From the NCBI RefSeq assembly GCF_001610895.1, contig NZ_CP011273.1, positions 1,488,001 to 1,552,000 on the forward strand: a stretch of DNA of 64,000 bases, written 5' to 3'. Of the stretch, positions 10,934 through 21,181 are shown piece after piece (the stretch's first letter is position 1; each line of letters starts with the position of its first letter). Source of the DNA: Planctomyces sp. SH-PL62 (lineage in GTDB: Bacteria > Planctomycetota > Planctomycetia > Isosphaerales > Isosphaeraceae). Position numbers and translations under genes: made by a program. Below the pieces are notes generated by a model. It saw only the letters and a list, made by a program, of their open reading frames with translations. It was not told where the DNA came from and did not search any database.

Positions 10934-11040
10934 GATTGGGTTCGTTCGCGCCGACCGCGCAACGTACCCGATCGACGTAAACCTAAGAATAAAAACCGTT
11001 TAAGCCCAGATTTCGGCCTCCCGGATTGGCTTCGTTCGGC
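10934..11040. repeat. Two copies of the ATTGGGTTCGTTCG intergenic repeat
   Basis: GATTGGGTTCGTTCG at 10934-10948 and GATTGGCTTCGTTCGGC at 11024-11040, separated by an unusually A/T-rich spacer (10971-11003, containing ACGTAAACC and AATAAAAACC). The same element occurs six more times at 61866-62180. On the minus strand it reads CGCCGAACGAACCCAATC. The rest of 10907-11348 shows no gene. Confidence 0.75.
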
Positions 11041-11348
11041 GGATTTCGCCGCGCCCCCGTCCCTCGTTCCGGTCGGATCGGACTGCCCTCGTCCGGCTCG
11101 CCGCGCGACATCCCCTGGATGGAGGATGCATCGGGATCGGCGATTGCGCTTCGGGCCGAAGGTTCGCTTCACGACCCAGCGCCGCGGCAGCCGGACGAAT
11201 GCTCGGTTGGTCCGCCTGGATGCGGTGGACCGCCCTCGCCGACAGGGCGTCCCTTGCCCCGCATCACCACGCCGCTATCCTACTAGGCGAGGCCCCCTGC
11301 GGTCAGGCTGGGCCTCATCGTCAGGTGGGCGGGTCGTGGGGGATGCTC

Positions 11349-12554
11349 ATGGAACAGGGGCGGGCGAGCCAGGACGCCGGGAGGGCCCCGGAGCTTGCGG
11401 GGGAGGCGGCCTCGCTCGGCGAGATCGCCCTGGTGTTCCTCCGCCTGGGGGCGACCTCCTTCGGCGGCCCGGCGGCCCACATCGCCCTGATGGAGCACGA
11501 GGTCGTCCGCCGCAGGGGCTGGCTCTCTCCGGCCGAGTTCCTCGACCTGTTGGGGGCGACGAACCTGATCCCCGGGCCCAACTCGACCGAGATGGCCATC
11601 CACGTCGGCTGGCACCGGGCGCGCTGGGCCGGGCTACTGGTGGCCGGGGCCTGCTTCATCGCCCCGGCGGCCCTGATCGTCCTGGGCCTCGCCTGGGCCT
11701 ACGTCCGGTTCGGCCACCGGCCCGAGGCCGCCGGCCTGCTCTACGGCGTCAAGCCGGTGATCATCGCCGTGGTCGTGCAGGCCCTCTGGCGGCTCGGGCG
11801 GAACGCCCTGAAGTCGAGGACGCTGATGGTCGTCGCCGCCCTGTGCGTGACCATCAACGCCCTGGGCGTGGATGAACTGGTCGTCCTCCTCGGTGCGGGC
11901 CTCCTCGTCGTCGCGCTCCGACGATCCGCCTCGGTGGGGAGGGGGGTGGCTGATTCCGGGGGGATGGCCGTCGCCCCACTCGCCCTGGTCCAGCTCGGCG
12001 CGGCGGCGGGGGCGACGGCACCGTTCGGCCTGCTGCCGCTGTTCCTGTTCTTTCTCAAGGTCGGCTCGGTCCTCTTCGGCAGCGGCTATGTCCTGCTGGC
12101 CTTCCTGCGCGCCGACCTCGTCGACCGGTGGGGCTGGCTGACCGAGGCTCAGTTGCTCGACGCCGTCGCCGTGGGCCAGTTCACGCCGGGTCCGGTCTTC
12201 ACGACCGCCACCTTCGTCGGCTTTCTCCTGGGCGGCCTGCCGGGTGCGGGACTGGCGACGCTGGGGATCTTCCTGCCCGCTTTCCTGTTCGTGGCGATCA
12301 GCGGCCCGCTGGTGCCCCGCATCCGCCGATCGCCGGCGGCCGGGGCGTTCCTCGACGGGGTGAACGCCGCCTCGCTGGCGTTGATGGCCGTCGTCACCTG
12401 GCGGCTTGGCGAGGCCGCCCTGGTGGACCCGACGACGATCGCCCTGGCCTTCTTGAGCGGGGCCGTGCTGCTGCGGACCCCGATCAACTCGGCCTGGCTG
12501 GTCGTCGCCGGCGGGGTGATCGGGATACTCGCCTCGGCGTCCGGCCTGCGGTGA
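11349..12554 (+). CDS. chrA: Chromate transporter (CHR family), two-domain ChrA
   Basis: About 401 residues, the size of the long-chain CHR transporters, with roughly ten hydrophobic segments. Both halves carry the family signature: FLRLGATSFGGPAAHIALMEHEVV with LIPGPNSTEMAIHVGW in the N-half, and KVGSVLFGSGYVLLAFLRADLV with VGQFTPGPVFTTATFVG in the C-half. Characterised members export chromate or couple it to sulfate; the substrate here is inferred from family only. ATG 11349 is chosen because GGGGG sits six bases upstream; ATG 11343, in frame, is the alternative. No chrB-type regulator is adjacent. It lies just after the repeat-bearing intergenic region. Confidence 0.9.
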   Translation: MEQGRASQDAGRAPELAGEAASLGEIALVFLRLGATSFGGPAAHIALMEHEVVRRRGWLSPAEFLDLLGATNLIPGPNSTEMAIHVGWHRARWAGLLVAGACFIAPAALIVLGLAWAYVRFGHRPEAAGLLYGVKPVIIAVVVQALWRLGRNALKSRTLMVVAALCVTINALGVDELVVLLGAGLLVVALRRSASVGRGVADSGGMAVAPLALVQLGAAAGATAPFGLLPLFLFFLKVGSVLFGSGYVLLAFLRADLVDRWGWLTEAQLLDAVAVGQFTPGPVFTTATFVGFLLGGLPGAGLATLGIFLPAFLFVAISGPLVPRIRRSPAAGAFLDGVNAASLALMAVVTWRLGEAALVDPTTIALAFLSGAVLLRTPINSAWLVVAGGVIGILASASGLR

Positions 12555-12659
12555 GCCCCCCCAGGATTACGAGCGGCTGGGCGAGACGCTCTCCGTCCCG
12601 CAGAACGTCGCATCCAGCCTGCTCATGCTTCGCCCTTCGCCTGGGGGTCGGAGCAGGCC

Positions 12660-15545
12660 CTAATTCGCCACGAAGTTGATCAGCTTGCCCGGCACGACGA
12701 CGACCTTGCGGACGGTCTTGCCGGCCAGCAGGGCCGCGATCTTCTCGTCGGCCCGCGCGACCGCCTCGATGGCCTGGGCGTCGGCCTCGGCCGGGACCAG
12801 GATCTTGCTGCGCAGCTTGCCCAGGATCTGGACGGGGATCTCGATCTCGTCTTCCTTGAGCAAGGCGGGATCGAAGGTCGGCCAGGGTTCGTAGGCGAGC
12901 GTCCGGTCATGGCCGAGGATTTCCCAAAGCTCCTCGGCGGCGTGGGGGGCCATCGGCGCGAGCAGCAGGGTGAAGGTCTCCATGGCCGACTTCGGCCGGA
13001 CCTCCGCGCCGGTGAAGGCGTTGACGAACTCCATCAGCCGGCTGACGGCCGTGTTGAACCGCAACGCCTCGTAGTCGTCCCCCACGGCGGCCACGGTCCG
13101 GGCGATCAGCTTGGCCTGCTCGGGCGTCGGCTCGACGTCCTTCACGCGGGCGTCGGCGCGGACCTCCTCGGCCTCGGCGTCGACGATCATCCGCCAGGCC
13201 CGGCCCAGGAACCGATAGACCCCCTCGACCCCCTTCATGCTCCAGGGCTTCACCGCTTCGAGCGGACCCATGAACATTTCGTAGAGCCGCAGGCTGTCCG
13301 CGCCGTATTCGGAGACGACGACGTCCGGGTTGATCACGTTCCCCCGGCTCTTGGACATCTTGTGGGCGCGGGCGTCGACCCGGACGTCGGGCGCGTCCTT
13401 GAGGACGAACCCCTCCCCCTTCTTGACCACCTGGTCGTCGTCGAGCTTCACGAACTCCAGGGGGCTGGAGGCGTCCCCCTTGCGGAAGACGCCGTCGTCC
13501 GTGTGCGCGACCTGCTGGGACGAGACCCAGGCGCCGGAGGCGTCGCGATAGGCGTGATACTCGGTCTCGCCCAGGATCATCCCCTGGTTGATCAGCCGCT
13601 GGAACGGCTCCGCCGTGCTGACGAGCCCGCGGTCGTAGAGCAGCTTGTGCCAGAACCGGCTGTAGAGGAGGTGGAGCACCGCGTGCTCGGCCCCGCCGAC
13701 GTAGAGGTCGACCGGGAGCCAGTACTTCTCCTTCTCGGGGTCCCAGGCGCGTTCGGTGTTCTTGGGGTCGATGTAGCGGAGGTAGTACCAGCAGGATCCG
13801 GCCCACTGGGGCATCGTGTTGGTCTCGCGACGGTACTGGTCCGAATAGCGGACCCAGTCCACGGCCTTGCTCAGCGGCGGCTCGGGCTTGCCGGTCGGCT
13901 TGAAGTCGTCGAGGTCGGGGAGGAGGACCGGCAGTTCGTCCTCGCCCACGGGGACCACCCGATCGGACGAATCGAGCACGACCGGGAAGGGCTCTCCCCA
14001 GTAGCGCTGGCGTGAGAAGAGCCAGTCGCGGAGCTTGTAGTTGACGGCTTTTTTCCCGAGCCCGTTCTCGGCGAGCCAGGCGGTGATCGCCGGCTTGGCC
14101 TCGGCCGTGGGGAGGCCGTCGAGCGCGAACGACTCGTTCCGCGACTGGATCGCGACCCCTTCGTCGTGAAAGACGTCGAGGAACGCGCCCGGGTCGGCCT
14201 TGTAGGCGTCCCGGAGCGCGGCCGGGTCGGCGGACGCTTCCTGGAGCGTCGGCCCGGCGTGGGCGGCGAGCCAGGCCGCCGGGGGTTCGACGACGGCCGT
14301 GATGGGAAGGCCGAAGGTCTGCGCGAACTCGAAGTCGCGCTCGTCGTGGCCCGGGACGGCCATGATCGCGCCGGTGCCGTAGCCCATGAGCACGTAGTCG
14401 GCGATCCAGATCGGGATCGTCGTCCCGGCCACGGGGTTCACCGCATGACCGCCGGTGAAGACGCCGGTCTTGGTCTTGGCCAGGTCGGTCCGGTCCAGGT
14501 CGCTCTTGCGGGTGGCCTGCTCGCGGTACTTCGCGACGGCCTCGCGGCGGTCGGGCTTGGTCAGGCGGTCGACGAGCGGGTGCTCGGGGGCGAGGACCAT
14601 GTAGGTCGCGCCGAAGAGGGTGTCCGGGCGCGTCGTGTAGACCCGGATCACGTCGTCGGCGGGCGATTCGGGGAAGGGGCCGGCGGGGCGGGCTTTCGGC
14701 CCGTCGCCGAGCACGATCGGGAAGTCGACCTCGGCGCCCTCGCTCCGGCCGACCCACTTGCGCTGCATGTCCTTGACCGGCTTCGGCCAGTCGACGATGT
14801 CGAGGTCGTCGACGAGGCGGTCGCCGTAGGCGGTGATCCGGAGCATCCACTGGGTGAGCGGCATGCGGGTCACGGGATGGCCCCCACGCTCGCTCTTGCC
14901 GTCGATGACCTCCTCGTTCGCCAGCACCGTGCCCAGCGCCGAGCACCAGTTGACGGGGACCTCGGCGCGATAGGCGAGGCGCTTCGAGTCGCGATACGCG
15001 ACCGGGTCGGCCCCTTCGGGGATGGGGAGGTCGGCGATGGGGCGGCCCTTGCCCTTGCGGGGGCGGCCCTGGGCGTCGGTCCATTCGAAGTGGGGGTCGT
15101 ACCAGGTGTCGTGGATCTTGAGGAAGATCCACTGCGTCCACTTGTAGTAGTCGGGCGCCGTGGTGTCGATCTCGCGGGACCAGTCGTAGGAGAAGCCCAG
15201 CGACTTGATCTGGCGGCGAAAGTTGTCGACGTTGGCCTGGGTGGTGATCCGGGGGTGGGTGTTGGTCTGGACGGCGTACTGCTCGGCCGGCAGGCCGAAG
15301 GCGTCCCAGCCCATCGGGTGCAGGACGTTGAACCCCCGCATCCGCTTGAAGCGGCAGACGATGTCGGTGGCGGTGTAGCCCTCGGGATGGCCGACGTGCA
15401 GCCCCGCGCCGCTGGGGTAGGGGAACATGTCCAGGATGTAGAGCTTGGGCCGCTCGCGATCGAGGTCGGGGGTCGCGAACGTCTGGTGCTGCTCCCAGTA
15501 GGCCTGCCACTTGGGCTCGATCCGCTGAGGATGGTACGCGGGCAT
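12660..15545 (-). CDS. leuS: Leucyl-tRNA synthetase
   Basis: 961 residues starting [20 protein letters not shown]. Class I synthetase charging tRNA-Leu. HIGH-type motif within [17 protein letters not shown], then the CP1 editing insert ([31 protein letters not shown]), the [14 protein letters not shown] region, and the KMSKS loop in [18 protein letters not shown]. The anticodon-binding and C-terminal domains complete the protein, which ends [15 protein letters not shown]. It is somewhat longer than the E. coli enzyme (860) owing to expanded loops. The open frame continues upstream but with non-coding composition. Confidence 0.97.
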   Translation of the reverse strand: MPAYHPQRIEPKWQAYWEQHQTFATPDLDRERPKLYILDMFPYPSGAGLHVGHPEGYTATDIVCRFKRMRGFNVLHPMGWDAFGLPAEQYAVQTNTHPRITTQANVDNFRRQIKSLGFSYDWSREIDTTAPDYYKWTQWIFLKIHDTWYDPHFEWTDAQGRPRKGKGRPIADLPIPEGADPVAYRDSKRLAYRAEVPVNWCSALGTVLANEEVIDGKSERGGHPVTRMPLTQWMLRITAYGDRLVDDLDIVDWPKPVKDMQRKWVGRSEGAEVDFPIVLGDGPKARPAGPFPESPADDVIRVYTTRPDTLFGATYMVLAPEHPLVDRLTKPDRREAVAKYREQATRKSDLDRTDLAKTKTGVFTGGHAVNPVAGTTIPIWIADYVLMGYGTGAIMAVPGHDERDFEFAQTFGLPITAVVEPPAAWLAAHAGPTLQEASADPAALRDAYKADPGAFLDVFHDEGVAIQSRNESFALDGLPTAEAKPAITAWLAENGLGKKAVNYKLRDWLFSRQRYWGEPFPVVLDSSDRVVPVGEDELPVLLPDLDDFKPTGKPEPPLSKAVDWVRYSDQYRRETNTMPQWAGSCWYYLRYIDPKNTERAWDPEKEKYWLPVDLYVGGAEHAVLHLLYSRFWHKLLYDRGLVSTAEPFQRLINQGMILGETEYHAYRDASGAWVSSQQVAHTDDGVFRKGDASSPLEFVKLDDDQVVKKGEGFVLKDAPDVRVDARAHKMSKSRGNVINPDVVVSEYGADSLRLYEMFMGPLEAVKPWSMKGVEGVYRFLGRAWRMIVDAEAEEVRADARVKDVEPTPEQAKLIARTVAAVGDDYEALRFNTAVSRLMEFVNAFTGAEVRPKSAMETFTLLLAPMAPHAAEELWEILGHDRTLAYEPWPTFDPALLKEDEIEIPVQILGKLRSKILVPAEADAQAIEAVARADEKIAALLAGKTVRKVVVVPGKLINFVAN

Positions 15546-16093
15546 GGGGATGACTCTCCGGCGCGAAGCGGGGCGCGCCTCGACCTCTCGATTCGTCTCG
15601 TGTCCTTTAGCGAAAACGGCCCGCCGAGACTCCGGGGGCCGTTCGCCGATCGAAAAATCGAGCATACCGTTTCCCAACCGCGATCGCCAGCACGCCTGAT
15701 CCGCGGCGGGGCCCGGAGAGCCGCCCGCCGTCGCGACCCGCGCCGCCGCCCCGACCCGCGACGGCCCGAAATCCATCCCGACCCTTGCGACCGACGCAAG
15801 TCTCCTAATCGCATTCCTGACATGTGTAAGAATACTGAATCTTGCAATCGTTTGTCATTCTTACAAGCCGTCCGCCCCCCCTTCGGTGCGGAGACTTGAG
15901 GAAATCTCCGAAAAAGGGCCCGGTTTTCCGCACGTCGGACGATCGGCGTGTAGACTTGAGTCGAAGCCGAGATTTCCGGCCCCTCGCCTCGATCGCTTCG
16001 GCCGATGGTTCGGCATCGCTCTTGCGATTGGGGGAAGTCGAGGCTCGACTCGGGACGTCGAGCGAATGACCGGCCCGGCTAGGAGATGGGACA
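15546..16093. other. 548-base intergenic region between leuS and amidase gene
   Basis: Divergent promoter region without a credible gene. It is G/C-rich except for 15800-15865, which contains a perfect 9-base inverted repeat (listed separately). The final bases carry a good ribosome-binding site (AGGAG, eight bases before the start at 16094). Confidence 0.6.
15825..15865. promoter_or_regulatory. Perfect inverted repeat TGTAAGAAT / ATTCTTACA
   Basis: TGTAAGAAT at 15825-15833 and its exact reverse complement ATTCTTACA at 15857-15865, separated by 23 bases, in the only A/T-rich patch of the leuS-amidase intergenic region. It lies 280 bases upstream of leuS and 229 upstream of the amidase gene. 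Spacing of about three helical turns between arm centres would suit a dimeric regulator; alternatively it is the stem of a leader RNA hairpin. Confidence 0.5.
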
Positions 16094-17320
16094 ATGGCCA
16101 TGAGAGAATCGGCCCCGTTCGTTGTGCGCGCCCAGAAGGCGTGGATCGCGGCGGCCGTCGTCGGCGCCCTGCTGACGGCCGGCTGCAAACATCAGCGCTC
16201 CGTGCTGCGGCCGGTGATGCCCGCGCCCCGCGGCATGATCTCGACCCCCGGCTGCACCAATTGCGGCACCAGCGGCGCGACGGTCGTGACCGAGCCGGGC
16301 TCGGCCGTGATCCGCGACGGCGGCCCCGCCGGGCTGTCGAGCGAGCCCGTCATCCGCGAGCCGGGCGGTGCGCTCGATTCGAGCGTGCCGAGGCTGGAAT
16401 CCCCCTCGTCGATGATCGAGTCGACGCCGAGCACGCGACGCTCTCCGTCCCGCGAGGTCCCGCCGACGGCGACTCCCGACGAGCCGGGCCTGGAACTGGC
16501 GCCCGCCTCGACGAGCCGTTCGCGGAGCCTGCGTCCGCCGATCGAATCCAAGTCCTCGGGCAAGGCCCCCGAGCTTTCGGCGCCCGCGCCGGCGGCGGCG
16601 GGCTCGACCGGGATGAACGTGGGCCGAGACAGCCTCCGCACCACCTCGAACACGGGCGTCGTCCGTCGAGCGAGCGCCCAGGACCCGTTGCAGGCGTTCT
16701 TCGCCCCGGACGCGGCCGACGACCTCCACTTCCCCAGCAAGGCCGATCGGCCCTGGAAGTACATCGTCGTCCATCACAGCGCGACGGAGGCCGGCTCGTA
16801 CGGCGAGATCGACTCCGAGCATCGCAAGCTGCTGGGCTTCGACGGCTGCGGCTACCACTTCGTGATCGGCAACGGCACCGGCAGCGGCGACGGCCAGATC
16901 GAGGTCGCCCAGCGCTGGGTCAACCAGAAGCACGGCGTCCACTGCCGCAACGCCCGACGGGCCGACATCGACGAGTACGGCATCGGCGTCTGCCTGATCG
17001 GCGATTTCGAAAAGGCCCCGCCGACCGCACGCCAGATGGCCGCGCTGAAGGCGCTGACCGCCTACCTCAGCGAGCGTTACCGGATCGATCAGGACCGCGT
17101 GGAGTCGCATTCGCACGTCGCCGCGACCCCGACCGTCTGCCCCGGCAAGCACTTCCCGAGCGACGGCCTGGACGTGCCGGCCCGTCGGACCGAGGCCCAG
17201 GCCGACGCGACGCGGACCCGGACCCCGAACATCACCAACAGCCGCCCCGTGCCGACCGCCTGGCGGCTCCGCGAAGTCGGCCCCGCCCCGGCCCCGGTGG
17301 ACGAGGCCCCGGTCCGCTGA
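16094..17320 (+). CDS. N-acetylmuramoyl-L-alanine amidase-like lipoprotein (Amidase_2/PGRP)
   Basis: 408 residues. A type II signal peptide ends in the lipobox LTAGC (acylated Cys31), so it is a lipoprotein facing the periplasm. Residues 40-215 are a low-complexity Ser/Pro/Ala-rich linker. The C-terminal half is an Amidase_2 fold: KYIVVHHSATEAGS (first zinc His), GYHFVIGNGTGSGDGQIEV, GIGVCLIGDFE, and ESHSHVAATPTVCPGKHFP (second zinc His and the Cys/Lys end). It probably cleaves peptide stems from glycan or senses muropeptides. The start is supported by AGGAG at an eight-base spacing. Relevant because peptidoglycan in planctomycetes was long disputed. Confidence 0.9.
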   Translation: MAMRESAPFVVRAQKAWIAAAVVGALLTAGCKHQRSVLRPVMPAPRGMISTPGCTNCGTSGATVVTEPGSAVIRDGGPAGLSSEPVIREPGGALDSSVPRLESPSSMIESTPSTRRSPSREVPPTATPDEPGLELAPASTSRSRSLRPPIESKSSGKAPELSAPAPAAAGSTGMNVGRDSLRTTSNTGVVRRASAQDPLQAFFAPDAADDLHFPSKADRPWKYIVVHHSATEAGSYGEIDSEHRKLLGFDGCGYHFVIGNGTGSGDGQIEVAQRWVNQKHGVHCRNARRADIDEYGIGVCLIGDFEKAPPTARQMAALKALTAYLSERYRIDQDRVESHSHVAATPTVCPGKHFPSDGLDVPARRTEAQADATRTRTPNITNSRPVPTAWRLREVGPAPAPVDEAPVR

Positions 17321-17375
17321 ACCCGGACCGACCGCGCCGGGGGAGGCCCGGCCGACGACCCGCAGGGAAGCGGGT

Positions 17376-17981
17376 TCAGTCCCGGCCGCCGAGGCGTCGC
17401 GTCGCCTCGTGCAGGATCGCGATGACCGACATCGAGTCGGTGATCTCGCCGCGCCGGAGCATTCGCCAGGCCTCGTCCCAGGGGACCCGGCAGACTTCCA
17501 GGCGTTCGGTCCCTTCCGGCTCGCTCTCGCCGGGGGTGAGGCCGGTCGCGCGGAAGATGTAGGCGATCTCGTCGCTGACCGAGTTGGAGAGGTGGCTCGT
17601 GGCGACGAGTTCGAGGGAGCGGCAGGAGAGGCCGGTCTCCTCCTTCAATTCCCGAATGGCCGTGGCCTCGGGGGATTCGGAAATCGGACAGCCTCCCTCG
17701 GGGATCTCCCAGGAGTAGGCGTCCAGCGGGTAGCGGTGCTGGCCGACGAGCCAGACCGAGCCGTCGTCCTCGACGGGGAGGACGCCGACGGCCCGGTTCT
17801 TGAACTCGACGACGCCGTAGATCCCCGGCGCGCCGTCGGGACGGACGACATGATCCTCGCGGACGCGGATCCAGGGGTTCTCGTAGACCGGACGCGAGCC
17901 GAGGGTCCGCCAGGGATTCTCGGGCGTGGCCGCGTCCGGCCGTGGGGGGGTCGGAGGATCGGGATCGGGGGACCGGCTCAC
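17376..17981 (-). CDS. Nudix hydrolase, ADP-ribose pyrophosphatase-like
   Basis: 201 residues. The Nudix box GX5EX7REUXEEXGU is intact at [17 protein letters not shown] followed by KEETGL. The preceding beta strands ([42 protein letters not shown]) match the ADP-ribose pyrophosphatase/NudF group, which hydrolyses ADP-ribose or related nucleoside diphosphate sugars in the cytoplasm; the substrate is inferred. The start overlaps the end of sucD by four bases, so it is probably co-translated with sucCD. Confidence 0.9.
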   Translation of the reverse strand: MSRSPDPDPPTPPRPDAATPENPWRTLGSRPVYENPWIRVREDHVVRPDGAPGIYGVVEFKNRAVGVLPVEDDGSVWLVGQHRYPLDAYSWEIPEGGCPISESPEATAIRELKEETGLSCRSLELVATSHLSNSVSDEIAYIFRATGLTPGESEPEGTERLEVCRVPWDEAWRMLRRGEITDSMSVIAILHEATRRLGGRD

Positions 17982-18859
17982 GCGCCGATCGCTTCCTTGA
18001 GGGCCAGGCCCATGTCGGCCGGGCTCTTGGCGACCCGGATGCCCGCGGCTTCCAGGGCGGCGATCTTGTCGGACGCCTTGCCGGAGCCGCCGGAGATGAT
18101 CGCGCCGGCGTGTCCCATGCGCTTGCCCGGAGGGGCGGTCTGGCCGGCGATGAAGGCGGCCATCGGCTTGGTGAACTTGCCGGACGCCTTGAACTCGGCG
18201 GCCTGCTCCTCGGCGTTGCCGCCGATCTCGCCCATCATCAGGACGGCGTCGGTGTCGGGGTCGTTCTCGAACATCTCGAGCACGTCGACGAAGCTCGTGC
18301 CGTTGACGGGATCGCCGCCGATGCCCACGCAGGTGCTCTGGCCGATGCCCAGGTTGGTGAGCTGCCAGACGCCCTCATAGGTCAGGGTGCCCGACCGGCT
18401 GACGAGGCCGACGCGGCCCGGCTTGTGGATATAGCCCGGCATGATGCCGATCTTGCAGGCGCCGGGGGTGATGACGCCGGGGCAGTTGGGGCCGATCAGG
18501 CGGACCTCGGGATGGTACGCCTTCAGGTAGGCCACGGCGCGGGCCATGTCGAGGACGGGGGTCCCCTCGGTGATGGCGATGATCACGGCGATGCCGGCGT
18601 CGGCCGCTTCCATGACGGCGTCGGCCGCGCCGGGGGCGGGGACGAAGATCATGGTGGCGTTGGCGCCGGTGGCCTTGACGGCCTCCTCGCAGCTGTCGAA
18701 GACCGGGACGCCGACGGCCTTCTCGCCGCCGCGGCCGGGGGTCACGCCGCCGACGAGGTTGGTGCCGTAGGCCTTGCACTGCTCCGAGTGGAACGCGCCC
18801 GACTTGCCGGTGATCCCCTGGCAAATGAGTCGCGTGTCTTTACCGACCAGGATGCTCAT
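17978..18859 (-). CDS. sucD: Succinyl-CoA synthetase alpha subunit
   Basis: 293 residues, standard length. It binds CoA through the N-terminal Rossmann domain ([24 protein letters not shown], then [15 protein letters not shown]). The active-site phosphohistidine lies in [18 protein letters not shown]. Also visible are [11 protein letters not shown] and [13 protein letters not shown]. With SucC it interconverts succinyl-CoA and succinate with substrate-level phosphorylation. It sits 84 bases downstream of sucC and overlaps the Nudix gene. Confidence 0.97.
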   Translation of the reverse strand: MSILVGKDTRLICQGITGKSGAFHSEQCKAYGTNLVGGVTPGRGGEKAVGVPVFDSCEEAVKATGANATMIFVPAPGAADAVMEAADAGIAVIIAITEGTPVLDMARAVAYLKAYHPEVRLIGPNCPGVITPGACKIGIMPGYIHKPGRVGLVSRSGTLTYEGVWQLTNLGIGQSTCVGIGGDPVNGTSFVDVLEMFENDPDTDAVLMMGEIGGNAEEQAAEFKASGKFTKPMAAFIAGQTAPPGKRMGHAGAIISGGSGKASDKIAALEAAGIRVAKSPADMGLALKEAIGA

Positions 18860-18943
18860 TGGATTCGATTCCGTGGATTCGTTCGGGATGGGCCCGGCGA
18901 TCGCGGTCGCGACCGTCGGGGTCTTCTCGGTGTGTGCGGGGGG

Positions 18944-20197
18944 TCAGGCCGAATGTCGCTTGGCGGCGGCGACGACCTTCTGGGCGGCGTCGGTCAGGCC
19001 GTCGGCGGTGGTGATCTTGCGTCCGCTCTGCTCCAGGAGCTGCTTGCCCAGCTCGGAGTTGGTCCCTTCCAGGCGGACGACCAGCGGCACGCGGAAGTCG
19101 ATCTCGTCGTAGGCGGCGAGCAGGGCGCGGGCGATGATGTCGCACTGCATGATGCCGCCGAAGATGTTGACGAGGACGGCGTTGACGCGGGGCGAATCGA
19201 GGAGGATGCGGAAGGCTTCGAGCACCTGGTCCTTGTCGGCGCCGCCGCCGACATCGAGGAAGTTGGCCGGCTCGCCGCCGTGGTACTTGATGAGGTCCAT
19301 CGTGCTCATGGCCAGGCCGGCGCCGTTGACCAGGCAGGCGATGTCGCCGTCGAGGCTGACGTACGACAGGCCCGAACGCGCGGCCCGCAGCTCGTACGGA
19401 TCTTCCTCGTCCTCGTCGACGAGGGAGGCCAGGTCCTTGTGGCGGAACATGGCGTTGTCGTCGAAGTTGAGCTTGCAGTCGAGCGCCAGGACGTCCCCCT
19501 TGTCGGTGACGATCAGGGGGTTGATCTCGGCGAGCGAGGCGTCGGAATCGAGGAAGAACTTGACGAAGTTCTTGAGGAAGACGACGCCCTTCTTGGCCGT
19601 GGCGCCGGTGAGGCCGAGCCCCTTGCAGATGCGACGGGCCTGGAAGTCGGCGAGGCCCAGGCCGACGTCGACCGGCTCGCGGGTGATCTTCTCGGGGGTC
19701 TCCTCGGCGACCTTTTCGATCTCGACGCCCCCCTCGGTGGAGGCCATGACCACGGGCCGCTGGAGGCCGCGGTCGATCGCGATGCCGAGGTAAAGCTCGC
19801 GGACGATGTCGTGGCCGACGGTGACGAGCACCTTCTTGACGACCTGGCCCTCGGCGCCGGTCTGGTAGGTGACCAGCGTCTTGCCGAGCATGCTGGCGGC
19901 GGCCTTCTCGGCGTCGGCGGCCGACTTCACGAGCTGGACGCCCTTCGCCATGCCTTCGGGGCGGGGCTTCTCTCCGCTGGCGATGGCCAGGGCATCGGCG
20001 CGGTCGACCTCGGGGCCGACGGCGACGCCCTTGCCTCGGCCGCCGGCGTGGACCTGGGCCTTGACGACCACCAGGCCGCCTCCCAGCGCCTCGTACGCCT
20101 TGGCGGCTTCGCCGGGCGTCGAGACCACGACGCCGGCGGGGACCGCGACGCCGGCCTTGCCTAGAAGTTCCTTGGCCTGATACTCATGAACCTTCAT
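18944..20197 (-). CDS. sucC: Succinyl-CoA synthetase beta subunit
   Basis: 417 residues, about 30 more than E. coli SucC. It begins with the canonical [23 protein letters not shown]-grasp features follow: [15 protein letters not shown], then [26 protein letters not shown] with metal-binding residues, and the CoA-ligase half [46 protein letters not shown]. The nucleotide (ADP or GDP) cannot be decided by eye. It forms an operon with sucD and the Nudix gene. Confidence 0.97.
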   Translation of the reverse strand: MKVHEYQAKELLGKAGVAVPAGVVVSTPGEAAKAYEALGGGLVVVKAQVHAGGRGKGVAVGPEVDRADALAIASGEKPRPEGMAKGVQLVKSAADAEKAAASMLGKTLVTYQTGAEGQVVKKVLVTVGHDIVRELYLGIAIDRGLQRPVVMASTEGGVEIEKVAEETPEKITREPVDVGLGLADFQARRICKGLGLTGATAKKGVVFLKNFVKFFLDSDASLAEINPLIVTDKGDVLALDCKLNFDDNAMFRHKDLASLVDEDEEDPYELRAARSGLSYVSLDGDIACLVNGAGLAMSTMDLIKYHGGEPANFLDVGGGADKDQVLEAFRILLDSPRVNAVLVNIFGGIMQCDIIARALLAAYDEIDFRVPLVVRLEGTNSELGKQLLEQSGRKITTADGLTDAAQKVVAAAKRHSA

Positions 20198-20360
20198 TCA
20201 AAACGGCCCTGTTTCCAAGGAGACGAGACGGGAACGGCGGCTTCGGCCGGGTTCGCCAGCGGGGGATTCTCGGCATGAATTTGTACCGCGCCGCAGGCCG
20301 ACCGCCAAGGGGCGCAGGCCGGAACCGGGCCGTCGGGCGTCCGCGAACGTCGCCCCGGGA

Positions 20361-21074
20361 TCAGCCTTCCCGGTCGATCTCGCGCTGGATCGCGGCGATG
20401 TCGGCGTCGGTGAGCATCGCGGCGCGGAGGCTGGGAACGTCGCGCACGTCCAGGTCGACGGGCCTGGCGACGCGACGGTGGTCGGGCGCGGGGGGGGCGG
20501 GCTTGGGGGCGGTTTTGCCGGGCTTCGCGGCCGACCAGGGCCGCTCGCGGGCGGGAGGATCGAGGTCGATCGCGCCGAAGACCTCTTGCCAGTAGGCGCG
20601 CTCGGCGTCGTCGAGCACCGGCGCGCGGCGGACGGCCTCCGGGTCGGGTCCGGAGGGCGCGGCGGGACGATTCTCGTAGGCGATCGTCGACATCCGGTCC
20701 AGGAAGTCGTCGGCCTTGATCGCCTGGGCCTTGCGGCTGGTGGCGGACTTGCGGACCTCGCGGTCGTTGGAGACGACGGTGAGGGTCTTGGGGGTCGAGT
20801 GGCGGGCGAGGATGCGTTCGATCCGGTCGTCGGCGCTGGCGTCGGCGACCGCGAAGACCACGGTGATCCCCCGGTAGTTGGACTCGATCGGGAAATCGGC
20901 CGGCGGCTGGTTGGCGTCGAAGACGACCGTGGTCTCGAACGCGTGGTCGCCCATCGAGCGGGCCAGGCGGTCGAGGAAGCGTCGCCGCGCATCGCGGAAG
21001 CGGTGCCGGCCCATCTTGGAGTCGACGACCCCGGCGGCGTGCATCAGGTTGTAGCCGTCGATCAGCCAGCGCAT
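20361..21074 (-). CDS. NYN domain (YacP-like) putative RNase
   Basis: 237 residues. The PIN-like NYN fold is recognisable from MRWLIDGYNLMHAAG (first acidic residue), TTVVFDANQPPAD, VVFAVADASADDRIERIL (central acidic pair) and LTVVSNDREVRKSA (last acidic residue). This order matches the YacP/Rae1 family of ribosome-associated endoribonucleases. The C-terminal third, rich in proline and charged residues, is not part of the fold and ends DADIAAIQREIDREG. No signal peptide. It lies between sucC and pyrC on the same strand without overlap, so co-transcription is uncertain. Confidence 0.85.
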   Translation of the reverse strand: MRWLIDGYNLMHAAGVVDSKMGRHRFRDARRRFLDRLARSMGDHAFETTVVFDANQPPADFPIESNYRGITVVFAVADASADDRIERILARHSTPKTLTVVSNDREVRKSATSRKAQAIKADDFLDRMSTIAYENRPAAPSGPDPEAVRRAPVLDDAERAYWQEVFGAIDLDPPARERPWSAAKPGKTAPKPAPPAPDHRRVARPVDLDVRDVPSLRAAMLTDADIAAIQREIDREG

Positions 21075-21181
21075 CGCGACCCCGAGACCTCCCCGTTCGT
21101 CAAAGCTCCCCAGGGAAGTCTAGGGGACGGCCGCCGAGTATCAAGTCGGGAATTCCCTTCGACTTCCGGGGAGGCGCCGGA

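Noticed and set aside
17942-20164. 740-codon plus-strand open frame opposite sucC/sucD
   Set aside because: Mirror frame; sucC and sucD are unambiguous on the other strand.
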